From assembly GCA_014843695.1 (NCBI GenBank), contig CM026397.1, positions 48,132,105 to 48,196,104 on the forward strand: a DNA stretch of 64,000 nucleotides. The letters are read 5' to 3'. The notes under the pieces are model-generated. The model ran no database searches. It saw only the letters and a list, made by a program, of their open reading frames with translations, and had not been told where the DNA came from. How positions within the stretch are numbered: position 1 is the first letter of the stretch; the number at the start of each line of letters is the position of its first letter. Below are positions 20,174 through 29,900 of the stretch, one piece after another. A program made the translations under genes and the position numbers. The DNA comes from Archivesica marissinica. Its lineage: Eukaryota; Mollusca; Bivalvia; Venerida; Vesicomyidae.

Positions 20174-20521
20174 CATTTTTAAACGTATCTATATGTTCTA
20201 AATCACTAATTTAAATTTAATATCTGTATGAATCGCACACAATAAGTTATCAAATTTACTCTAATATGGCGGCCATATTGACTTCCTGGTATATTCAGGG
20301 CTAAATAATGATCTCAAAGGATTCATTGTACCTGAAAACATTCACACATATGTTTTATTTATGTTTTTATCATGTTTGGTACCAAAGATACGGCCCAAAA
20401 TGAATTTGTCAACTTCCGGTGGCGGCCATTTTCGATTTGTCAGGCTTAAGGGTTACGCGTTGAAAATACAGTAGGGCAAACCCAATAGATCGATTTAGAA
20501 CATATAAATACGTCTAAAAAT
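20174..20521 (-). mobile_element. Inverted-repeat element, about 348 bp, complete
   Basis: Terminal inverted repeats of about 31 bp with two mismatches: left CATTTTTAAACGTATCTATA... at 20174-20204, right arm at 20491-20521. The interior has ATATGGCGGCCATATTG and GGTGGCGGCCATTTTCG boxes. Reverse-oriented relative of 13783-14107. No clear target duplication; superfamily unknown. Confidence 0.8.
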
Positions 20522-20523
20522 GT

Positions 20524-20803
20524 GTGTTTTACGTTTATTTATGGTCGCTACCGGTTGCCCATATGAGCGACGCCTCCTGAAGAGATTAGTTATTTTAGAT
20601 TTTGGAGGATAGTGCATGATACAGACAAAGACCCATTCCAGAGTCTCCTCTGGTTCTTTTACGTGCACAGTGTAAAGCACCGACACAATACCTCGGTTTA
20701 ACGTCCCATCCTAAAGACTGTTAATTTTATTAGGGTCAGACGGGGGATCGAACCTGCAATCCCTGGATTACCAGTCCAGCGTGTTACCACTGGAATACAG
20801 ATC
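20524..20803 (-). mobile_element. SINE A, full length, with 13-bp target-site duplication
   Basis: Flanked by CGTCTAAAAATGT at 20511-20523 and 20804-20816. The left duplicate is the end of the inverted-repeat element, so the SINE inserted at that terminal repeat. It contains the tail, central domain and complete head with the GGATTACCAGTCCAGCGTG complement. Confidence 0.93.
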
Positions 20804-20816
20804 CGTCTAAAAATGT

Positions 20817-21178
20817 CCAGCCGTAAACATTATATAAATATTACATAAAACATTTAATATGAACATGTTCTCATATTCTACCCAGTCTATCATTATTAGT
20901 GAAAGACAAAACAAACACAAAAGCAAAACTATAACATTACCTTGTTCTCTTTATTTTAAATTAGTTTCAAATTTATGTTTCCAGGTTGTGTTTTATTTAA
21001 TAAAGTTAAATGGGTTAGGGAACAACTAAGAACAAAATCTCATTGCGCATTGTTCATATGACTGGTTTTGGGGTTCTCACGCCAGTGCGACGATCGGTGC
21101 TGTTCTGGGAAATGAGTCGCAGGTATGGCGAAAGCCTCGTATAGATAGGGTATGGATAGATCCAAGCATGCATTACCT
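20817..21178. other. Unassigned DNA
   Basis: Nothing recognised between the two SINE A copies. Confidence 0.45.
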
Positions 21179-21454
21179 GGGACAGACGGATCTGTAGTCC
21201 AGTGGTAACAATTTGGACTGTTAATCCAGGGATAGCAGGTTCGATCCCCCATCTGACCGACCCTAATAAGATTAACAGTATTTCAGTTGGGACTTTAAAC
21301 AGTGCACGTAAAAGAACCAGAGGAGATATGGATTGAGTCTCTATCTGTATCATTGCACTACCCTCCACAAATCTAAAATGACTAATCTCTTCAGGAGCCG
21401 TCGCTCATAATTATGGGCAACCGGTAGCGACGATAAATAAACGTGAAACACCAA
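21179..21454 (+). mobile_element. SINE A, full length with internal deletion
   Basis: Head CAGACGGATCTGTAGTCCAG, GTTAATCCAGGGATAGCAGG, TTCGATCCCCCATCTGACC. The central part lost CCGAGGTCTCGTGTCGGTGC and runs from TTTAAA to CAGTGCACGTAAAAG. Complete 3' end. Confidence 0.92.
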
Positions 21455-22146
21455 CACTACCTGGCATTCAGTATATTCGACTCATTGGGTATTCGAACCG
21501 TGTTGAGTACTTGTGGAAAAAACAAACATGGCGTTGTATTAATATTATTATTATTATATTATGTATCTGGTTTATATATGAGGCTGTATAGACAACACAT
21601 AAAAGCTATCCTTTGCGACATATAGCACGGGTTAGGGATGGATATCTAGCAATAAATGTATAATTGTTCAATAGCTTTCACTACATTGTACGATAAAACA
21701 TAATACATTCTGGAAGGGACTATTAAACTCAGTTCCTGTGATAAAAAGCATGGGTATGCAATCAATATGCTAAATCTTCCAAGTTGCTGATTTTTTATGA
21801 GCCATCTAAATGCTAGCTAAACAACTGGGCGAAGCTTAGAACAGTTAACTGTTTATTTACTGGCATTAGTATGCTTCTAATACTGACCCTGCTGCGAAAC
21901 TAGGTTTCATCTGTTTTATAGGGTTAAAGTATCGTTGTGCGTTATTTGTTCAATTTGAATAGGAATGTTTGTTTCGTGGGGGTGGGGGGATGGGGAGGGG
22001 TGGGGAGGGGGTGCTCAACGTGTTACTATACATCGGAATAAATTATTATTATGCTGACACCAAAAAGAAACTGTGCACTTTGGTGTTCCGTTAAAACATT
22101 GCAAAAAACAGTAAAGGTAATTACTCATTTTCTTTCTACTGCCTAC
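21455..22146. other. Unassigned, contains a G-rich tract
   Basis: A G-rich run at 21977-22012 has at least six runs of four or more G (GGGGGTGGGGGGATGGGG and GGGGTGGGGAGGGGG), a strong quadruplex candidate on the plus strand. No gene recognised; the frame at 21443-21625 has no known motif. Confidence 0.5.
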
Positions 22147-22376
22147 TGTCCGATTAGCGCAGTGGTTAGCGCGTTTGCGTCTCACAAATGCAACCCGGGT
22201 TCGATCCTCGGACCGGGAAGTATGTGAGATGGTACGGTGGGTTTTCTCCGGGTACTCCGGTTTCCTCCCACACGAATTACCACATTTAAGCTTTCATCCG
22301 CGCCAACGAGAGTAATTAATATAAGTTGTTAGAACTTGCTTCGCAATCGTTGTAAAATAAATAAAGTTTAAACAAA
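22147..22376 (+). mobile_element. SINE B, nearly full length
   Basis: Head GTCCGATTAGCGCAGTGGTT, B box GGGTTCGATCCTCGGACC, body GGGAAGTATGTGAGATGG, TTTTCTCCGGGTACTCCGG, CCTCCCACACGAATTACC, and the shared tail GAACTTGCTTCGCAATCG followed by TAAAATAAATAAAG. About 17 bases (CGCCAGATCGGACAGGT in other copies) are missing after GGTACGGTGG. Confidence 0.92.
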
Positions 22377-22876
22377 ATTGGCTATGGTTTTTTCTAAAAG
22401 GACATAAGGAATGCTACATGTAAGGCAAGTGCACAGTTTTTGCTTTGTTTCAGAATTTAGCACAGTAATAACGATTCCTAACACCAGAACCAGCATCCGC
22501 TCCTTAGACCTCGGTATACGACACACCCGGAGGAAAGGCACACCTCGGGGCTTTAACAATTTTATTGTATAGATATTCTCATGTACATAATTATATCTCA
22601 GTTATAAAATATAATTACATTTGGTGTACAATTATGAACAATTACTATACACACGAATTGGTTGATGCAAAATAACTGTTTTATAAATTTGTTTACGTTT
22701 GGCTCCAACTAACCTATCTCTTTCTATGTTCTTTATTTTTAGGTTAAGACTATGCTAATGTTTTTGAAATGAACATGTAGTGTTTATTGTCTTTTTAGTA
22801 GACGAAAACACACATGTTTAAAGTACTTGATTTTATGCACAGGCGTTTTATTACGGAGCAACATCCATATTTATCT
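22377..22876. other. Unassigned AT-rich DNA
   Basis: No array or SINE seen. The minus frame 22368-22559 overlaps the SINE end and is not supported. Confidence 0.45.
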
Positions 22877-23381
22877 TTAAAGCGAAACTACATCGTCGAA
22901 AAAAAGATAATTTCTACCGAATGTAATTTGCTAAAATGTGGTATACATTTTTTACATATATTTGTCACAGAATCTGAGTATTTCAACTAATAAGCAAACA
23001 TCGTATACGACGTTTGTTGATATATCCAAATAATGTAAACAGTGTCAACATTCATGCGTAATACAACGAATAACAAGATGTATGTACATATTTACCCTAA
23101 TATCTCATAGTTGTGCCTTTCCATATTCATGTCTAGACTACTTCGATTTAAATTATCTCCAAACGACAGAATCGCTCGTTTAGCATAGACTCCAATAATA
23201 AACACACGTTTTTTCTCTCTCAAGAACATGGTTGACCGCTATATGAAATCCTACTTTCATTTTTGAGAGAGTGTAAACCGCAAAGTCTCTTTATTGAAAT
23301 TTAGTGTTCGATTTAAAAAAAAAAGAATTTGTAGTAGCAATAACTTGACAGATTAAATTTTGCGCTGTACTGTCACTTTAA
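22877..23381. mobile_element. TTAA-flanked inverted-repeat element
   Basis: TTAA at 22877-22880 and 23378-23381; ends AGCGAAACTACATCGT and (reverse) AGTGACAGTACAGCG. The interior shares GTATACGACGTTTGTTGAT and a GAAATCCTACTTTCATTTT box with 15733-16181 in opposite orientation. Related in its ends to the 602-bp family (AGCAGCATTACATCGT). Confidence 0.65.
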
Positions 23382-23820
23382 GAATAGTTATTAAACGAGC
23401 TTAGATTGATGCAATGGATTTAATGTTCACCCCGACATAGTATATACATGTTTCAGTGTTACCTTGATCTCCCAGATAGACATCTACTGCCTACTCTTAC
23501 GTACCCAGAACCTGCTACCTACTAGTATATCATATTTATTCTAATCCGTCTCAAGATGTTTCATGTAATACTAATGCTGTTACATATAGGGTGTGTAGAA
23601 AGTTCGTTCCTATTTGAAAACTATTTCACTATTGATAGACTGCCATTTCGCAATGCATGTATATTGGAGTAGGTAACTCGAACTCTGTATTGTGTCTTAT
23701 ATATCTTATATTATGTAAATGTATACACGTGTTATCTATTAGATGCCTCTATTTAGTATCGTATTAGTGAGTCTGTAAACAAATAACTGTATAATAAATA
23801 TCAATAATACAATATCCGTG
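23382..23820. other. Unassigned DNA
   Basis: Nothing recognised. Confidence 0.4.
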
Positions 23821-24450
23821 GAAGTCGTGATAGCGTAGTGCTAGCGCGTTCGCTTCCGGTGCAAACGGCCCGGAGTTCGTGATAGCGTAGTACTAGAGCG
23901 TTCGCTTCAGGTGCAAACGGCCCGGAGTTCGTGATAGCGTAGTGCTAGAGCGTTCGCTTCAGGTGCAAACGGCCCGGAGTTCGTGATAGCGTAGTGCTAG
24001 AGCGTTCGCTTCCGGTGCAAACGGCCCGGAGTTCGTGATAGCGTAGTGCTAGAGCGTTCGCTTCAGGTGCAAACGGCCCGGAGTTCGTGATAGCGTAGTG
24101 CTAGAGCGTTCGCGTCCGGTGCAAACGGCCCGGAGTTCGTGATAGCGTAGTGCTAGAGCGTTCGCTTCAGGTGCAAACGGCCCGGAGTTCGTGATAGCGT
24201 AGTGCTAGAGCGTTCGCTTCAGGTGCAAACGGCCCGGAGTTCGTGATAGCGTAGTGCTAGAGCGTTCGCTTCAGGTGCAAACGGCCCGGAGTTCGTGATA
24301 GCTTAGTGCTAGAGCGTTCGCTTCAGGTGCAAACGGCCCGGAGTTCGTGATAGCGTAGTGCTAGCGCGTTCGCTTCAGATGCAAACGGCCCGGAGTTCGT
24401 GATAGCGTAGTGCTAGAGCGTTCGCTTCAGGTGCAAACGGCCCGGAGTTC
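23821..24450 (+). repeat. 52-bp tandem array made of a SINE C tRNA-like head, 12 copies
   Basis: After GAAGTC (the SINE C start) the 52-base unit GTGATAGCGTAGTGCTAGAG, CGTTCGCTTCAGGTGCAAAC, GGCCCGGAGTTC repeats exactly twelve times from 23827 to 24450. The unit equals bases of the tRNA-like head up to the middle of the B box. Each unit keeps the A-box-like region and anticodon-type hairpin but has a broken B box (GAGTTCGTGATAG). A SINE C body follows after the last unit. Confidence 0.95.
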
Positions 24451-24490
24451 GCGTACAACTATAGCCGTTACGACGTTGTGACTGTGACCT
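24451..24490 (+). mobile_element. SINE C body, left part, split by a TTAA element
   Basis: GCCGTTACGACGTTGTGAC and TGTGACCTTAA correspond to the SINE C stretch GCCGTTACGATTGTGCCCTTAGG. The element is interrupted at TTAA and resumes at 25096. Confidence 0.85.
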
Positions 24491-24493
24491 TAA

Positions 24494-25095
24494 AGCAGCA
24501 TTACATCGTAATAAAGGATGTTTTGGGTACAATATAAATACTAATGTGTGTGTGTTTACAAAAATCGAAATTGTCGCTCAGAAACGATAAAATACCAATA
24601 AATTTAAACCGTCGTATACGCGAATTTGTTTATCAACACACGAAATGTAAACACGCACAGCGCGCATGCGTGAAACAACAGAGGATGTAGAAAACAACGT
24701 ATATATTTTGAACATGAACGACTATCTATCTATCTTCCTCTAATGTCGAACCCCTCGCGGGGATGTAGAAATGTCCCTAAAAGACTTAGCTAACAGAGGT
24801 ATGAATCAATATATCAAGTAATTTAATTAAAAAAGACAACGTGTGACAAATGGGGACGATGCATTCTGAATGTAAACAAGTGCGGACGATGCGTTCCGGT
24901 TGTAAACAAGTGCGTGACCGATCGACTCGGAAAGTCCTACTTTCGGTTTCGAGTTTGTTTTATCGCAAACAACACTGTTTACCAAATGAACATAAGCATA
25001 CAAAGTATAATGTTAGAATGTGTAACAGCATTGCTACCCATACGTAAAAATTGAATTTTTCAAATATATTATATTTCATACGATGTAATGCTGCT
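24494..25095 (+). mobile_element. 602-bp TTAA element (piggyBac-like MITE), copy 1
   Basis: Starts AGCAGCATTACATCGTA (24494-24510) and ends with its exact complement (25079-25095). TTAA is duplicated at 24490-24493 and 25096-25099. A second copy of identical length, in reverse, is at 48637-49238. The interior has no transposase and no long reading frame. It is inserted in a SINE C. Confidence 0.92.
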
Positions 25096-25245
25096 TTAAG
25101 CAATGCATGTACATTCCACATCCAATGTGCCTCTTCGCTCTATCTCATGACGATGGATTCCACCAGGAATGTGGTCTCGAGAGCGATTCATATTATGTTT
25201 TAAAGATTTCGTAATCGACCTAAAATAGATGTGTATAAACTAACG
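25096..25245 (+). mobile_element. SINE C body and tail, right part
   Basis: GCAATGCATGTACATTCCAC, CCTCTTCGCTCTATCTCATG, ATGGATTCCACCAGGAATG, GGTCTCGAGAGCGATTCATA, ATTTCGTAATCGACCTAAAA: the 3' half of the SINE whose head is the 12-copy array. Confidence 0.88.
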
Positions 25246-25393
25246 TTTGTTTCCTATCTGACTCAATTAGTATTGTACAATGTAAGTATAAAACAATAGC
25301 AATGCTTTGTAAGCATTCGTTCACACAGCAAGAATACGTCCTTTTATGGCTAAACTGACATGGTGCGGTTTTTATGAGATTCCATCCAGATAT

Positions 25394-25668
25394 TGACTAC
25401 TGACAACATGGCCAGTGTTCTTAAAGCTTTATCAGCCCAAGCACGACGGGTACGACATGCTCTCTTATATGTATTGTCCAGCTATTTACTACATACAACA
25501 TGGCCAGTGTTCTTAACGCTTTATCAGCCCAAGCACGACGGGTACGACATGCTCTCTTATAGGTATTGTCCAGCTATTTACTACATACAACATGGCCAGT
25601 GTTCTTAACGCTTTATCAGCCCAAGCACGACGGGTACGACATGCTCTCTTATAGGTATTTGATGACAA
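25394..25668. repeat. 92-bp tandem repeat, 3 copies
   Basis: AACATGGCCAGTGTTCTTAA, CAGCCCAAGCACGACGGG, GACATGCTCTCTTATA; units start near 25408, 25500 and 25592. The second and third copies are nearly identical. Confidence 0.93.
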
Positions 25669-25971
25669 CTCTATATCAAGACTAATGTTCTACTAATGAT
25701 TGTTGTATTGATCTGAAATGTGGGGATTATACAGACACATTAAATATTACATTTTGCAAATATAGCTTAGGTGTATGGAAACAAATCACCAATAATGGTG
25801 TTCATGGGAAACATGGACTATTTCCTATATATCATTTTAAGGGCTCTAAGTTTTGAGTTAAATTGTAAAAAGTACAGAATCGCCTATGCATGCTAAATAT
25901 ACTGATCAATATAACTATTCATGGGTCAATCGTATGAAATATATTATTGACATATTAGTGCTGTACTACAT
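25669..25971. other. Unassigned DNA
   Basis: Nothing recognised. Confidence 0.4.
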
Positions 25972-26279
25972 CAGGCCTCGACACATTTTTAATTTCTTAT
26001 TCGTCCTACTGGGCGAGTGATGCCACTGTTCCACTGTTCCAGATTGGACTATCACTCGTCCCATGTATTTTAGGAAAATTAAAATTTTTAATTTATTAAT
26101 AAATGCAATTATGTGGCAGCATAAACACATTAAAATATCCTCGGTGACTTCCCATTATCACACCTGGTAATCATTCCGAAAAAAGTAAAACGGATATTAT
26201 TTTATTTTGGAATTTCTACTCGTCCAGATCGAAAAGTCACTCGTAAATACGAGTGGACGAGTGGATTTGTCGAGCCCTG
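25972..26279. mobile_element. hAT-like inverted-repeat element, about 308 bp
   Basis: Ends CAGGCCTCGACACATTT and (right, reverse) CAGGGCTCGACAAATCC. The interior has repeated CACTCGT/ACGAGTG boxes near both ends. CAGGGCTCGAC-type ends are typical, from memory, of hAT MITEs. The flanks TGTACTACAT and TGTAACAT could be a decayed 8-bp duplication. Confidence 0.5.
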
Positions 26280-26756
26280 TTGTAACATATTAACAGATTG
26301 TAATCGTAATGTAAAGTATATTTCGTACCTCACCAGACAAGTATGTGATCAATTTATCATAGAGTGGTATACTTCTTCAAAGAAAAGTTAAGAATACATT
26401 TTGCTATCAAACATATTTAGACATTATCAATATATAAGTTCGGAAAGAATTAAGTTGCTTGCGACTATGATCTCATTCACTTCAAATATAATTTGGTAGA
26501 TACAGCGGCATTATTAGAGATAATAGTTTGTGCAAACTTTGTAACCAAAACGTTGTTGAAGCAGAGTATCATTTTCGTGTGTGCTACAGCAGATAGATAT
26601 ATCGATATTCGTAATATATATGTTGAACCAATTCCTTGGCAGTCATGTATATTTCTATCAATGCTGTCAACAAAAAAGAAAAGCTTACTCTTTATGTAAA
26701 TATATATGAGATGGTTAATTATAACGTCGTACTAATGCTCCTGCTATTATTGTTGT
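26280..26756. other. Unassigned DNA
   Basis: Nothing recognised; the frame 26493-26699 has no known motif. Confidence 0.4.
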
Positions 26757-26940
26757 TGAGTGTGTGTTTTACGTTTATTTATCGTCGCTACCGGTTGCCC
26801 ATATGAGCAACGCCTCCTGAAGAGATTAGTTATTTTAGATTTGTTTTGGAGGATAGTTCAATGATACAGACAGAGACCCATTCCAGAAACTCCCCTGGTT
26901 TTATACGTGCACGGTGTACAGCATCGACACGAGGCCTAGT
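26757..26940 (-). mobile_element. SINE A, 3' two thirds, minus strand
   Basis: Tail GTGTGTTTTACGTTTATTTA to GTGCACGGTGTACAGC and GACACGAGGCCT, then broken off. It lies about 50 bases before the 4.1-kb minisatellite. Confidence 0.9.
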
Positions 26941-26989
26941 GTTGCGTAGGCTGTTTTGTCATTTAAATCTATTGTTGTACTGTGATTTA

Positions 26990-29900
26990 CATTCATTATG
27001 GACATGGTCATAGGCTGTATTATTCCCGCGGTGGCTGTTTGTGGAGGAAGACCCGCGGTGACTGTTTGTGGAGGAAGACCCGCGGTGACTGTTTGTGGAG
27101 GAAGACCCGCGGTGGCTGTTTGTGGAGGAAGACCCGCGGTGGCTGTTTGTGGATGAAGACCCGCGGTGACTGTTTGTGGAGGAAGACCCGCGGTGGCTGT
27201 TTGTGGAGGAAGACCCGCGGTGGCTGTTTGTGGAGGAAGACACGCGGTGACTGTTTGTAGAGGAAGACACTGGGTGACTGTTTGTGGAGGAAGACACTGG
27301 GTGACTGTTTGTGGAGGAAGACACTGGGTGACTGTTTGTAGAGGAAGACCCGCGGTGACTGTGGCTGTTTGTAGAGGAAGACACTGGGTGACTGTGGCTG
27401 TTTGTGGAGGAAGACACGCGGTGACTGTGGCTGTTTGTAGAGGAAGACACGCGGTGACTGTGGCTGTTTGTGGAGGAAGACCCGCGGTGACTGTGGCTGT
27501 TTGTGGAGGAAGACACGCGGTGACTGTGGCTGTTTGTGGAGGAAGACACGGGGTGACTGTGACTGTTTGTGGAGGAAGACACGCGGTGACTGTGGCTGTT
27601 TGTGGAGGAAGACACTGGGTGACTGTGGCTGTTTGTGGAGGAAGACACGCTGTGACTGTGGCTGTTTGTGGAGGAAGACACGCGGTGACTGTGGCTGTTT
27701 GTGGAGGAAGACACGCGGTGACTGTGGCTGTTTGTGGAGGAAGACACGCTGTGACTGTGGCAGTATGTGGAGGAAGACACGCGGTGACTGTGGCTGTTTG
27801 TGGAGGAAGACACGCTGTGACTGTTGCAGTATGTGGAGGAAGACACGCGGTGACTGTGGCTGTTTGTGGAGGAAGACACGCGGTGACTGTTTGTGGAGGA
27901 AGACACGCAGTGAAGTTTGTGGAGGAAGACACGCGGTGACTGTTTGTGGAGGAAGACACGCGGTGACTGTTTGTGGAGGAAGACACGCGGTGACTGTTTG
28001 TGGATGAAGACCCGCGGTGGCTGTTTGTGGAGGAAGACACGCGGTGACTGTTTGTGGAGGAAGACACGCGGTGGCTGTTTGTGGAGGAAGACACGCGGTG
28101 ACTGTTTTTGGAGGAAGACCCGCGGTGGCTGTTTTTGGAGGAAGACCCGCGGTGGCTGTGTGTGGAGGAAGACCCGCGGTGGCTGTTTGTGGAGGAAGAC
28201 CCGCGGTGGCTGTTTGTGGATGAAGACCCGCGGTGGCTGTTTGTGGATGAAGACCCGCGGTGGCTGTTTGTGGATGAAGACCCGCGGTGGCTGTTTGTGG
28301 AGGAAGACCCGCGGTGGCTGTTTGTGGATGAAGACCCGCGGTGGCTGTTTGTGGATGAAGACCCGCGGTGGCTGTTTGTGGAGGAAGACCCGCGGTGGCT
28401 GTTTGTGGATGAAGACACACGGTGACTGTTTTTGGAGGAAGACCCGCGGTGGCTGTGTGTGGAGGAAGACCCGCGGTGGCTGTGTGTGGAGGAAGACCCG
28501 CGGTGGCTGGTTTTGGAGGAAGACCCGCTGTGGCAGTTTGTGGAGGAAGACCCCGGTGGCTGTTTGTAGAGGAAGACACGGGGTGACTGTGACTGTTTGT
28601 AGAGGAAGACTCGCGGTGACTGTGACTGTTTGTAGAGGAAGACTCGCGGTGACTGTGACTGTTTGTAGAGGAAGACTCGCGGTGACTGTTTGTGGAGGAA
28701 GACCCGCGGTGTCTGTGGCAGTTTGTGGAGGATAAAAGGCGGTGACTGTGGCTGTTTGTAGAGGAAGACCCGCGGTGACTGTGGCTGTTTGTAGAGGAAG
28801 ACCCGCGGTGACTGTGGCAGTTTGTAGAGGAAGACCCGCGGTGACTGTGGCAGTTTGTAGAGGAAGACCCGCGGTGACTGTGGCAGTTTGTAGAGGAAGA
28901 CCCGCGGTGACTGTGGCAGTTTGTAGAGGAAGAACCGCGGTGACTGTGGCTGTTTGTAGAGGAAGACCCGCGGTGACTGTGGCTGTTTGTAGAGGAAGAC
29001 CCGCGGTGACTGTGGCAGTTTGTAGATGAAGACACGCGGTGACTGTGGCTGTTTGTGGAGGAAGACCCGCGGTGACTGTGACTGTTTGTGGAGGAAGACA
29101 CGCGGTGACTGTGGCTGTTTGTGGAGGAAGACACGGGGTGACTGTGACTGTTTGTGGAGGAAGACACGCGGTGACTGTGGCTGTTTGTGGAGGAAGACAC
29201 TGGGTGACTGTGGCTGTTTGTGGAGGAAGACACGCTGTGACTGTGGCTGTTTGTGGAGGAAGACACGCGGTGACTGTGGCTGTTTGTGGAGGAAGACACG
29301 CGGTGACTGTGGCTGTTTGTGAAGGAAGACACGCTGTGACTGTGGCAGTATGTGGAGGAAGACACGCGGTGACTGTGGCTGTTTGTGGAGGAAGACACAC
29401 TGTGACTGTGGCAGTATGTGGAGGAAGACACGCGGTGACTGTGGCTGTTTGTGGAGGAAGACACGCGGTGACTGTTTGTGGAGGAAGACACGCAGTGAAG
29501 TTTGTGGAGGAAGACACGCGGTGACTGTTTGTGGAGGAAGACACGCGGTGACTGTTTGTGGAGGAAGACACGCGGTGACTGTTTGTGGATGAAGACCCGC
29601 GGTGGCTGTTTGTGGAGGAAGACACGCGGTGACTGTTTGTGGAGGAAGACACGCGGTGGCTGTTTGTGGAGGAAGACACGCGGTGACTGTTTTTGGAGGA
29701 AGACCCGCGGTGGCTGTTTTTGGAGGAAGACCCGCGGTGGCTGTGTGTGGAGGAAGACCCGCGGTGGCTGTTTGTGGAGGAAGACCCGCGGTGGCTGTTT
29801 GTGGATGAAGACCCGCGGTGGCTGTTTGTGGATGAAGACCCGCGGTGGCTGTTTGTGGATGAAGACCCGCGGTGGCTGTTTGTGGAGGAAGACCCGCGGT

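Noticed and set aside
23827..24450. CRISPR array or tRNA gene cluster
   Set aside because: Repeats are contiguous without spacers and contain only part of a tRNA-like head; B boxes are broken.
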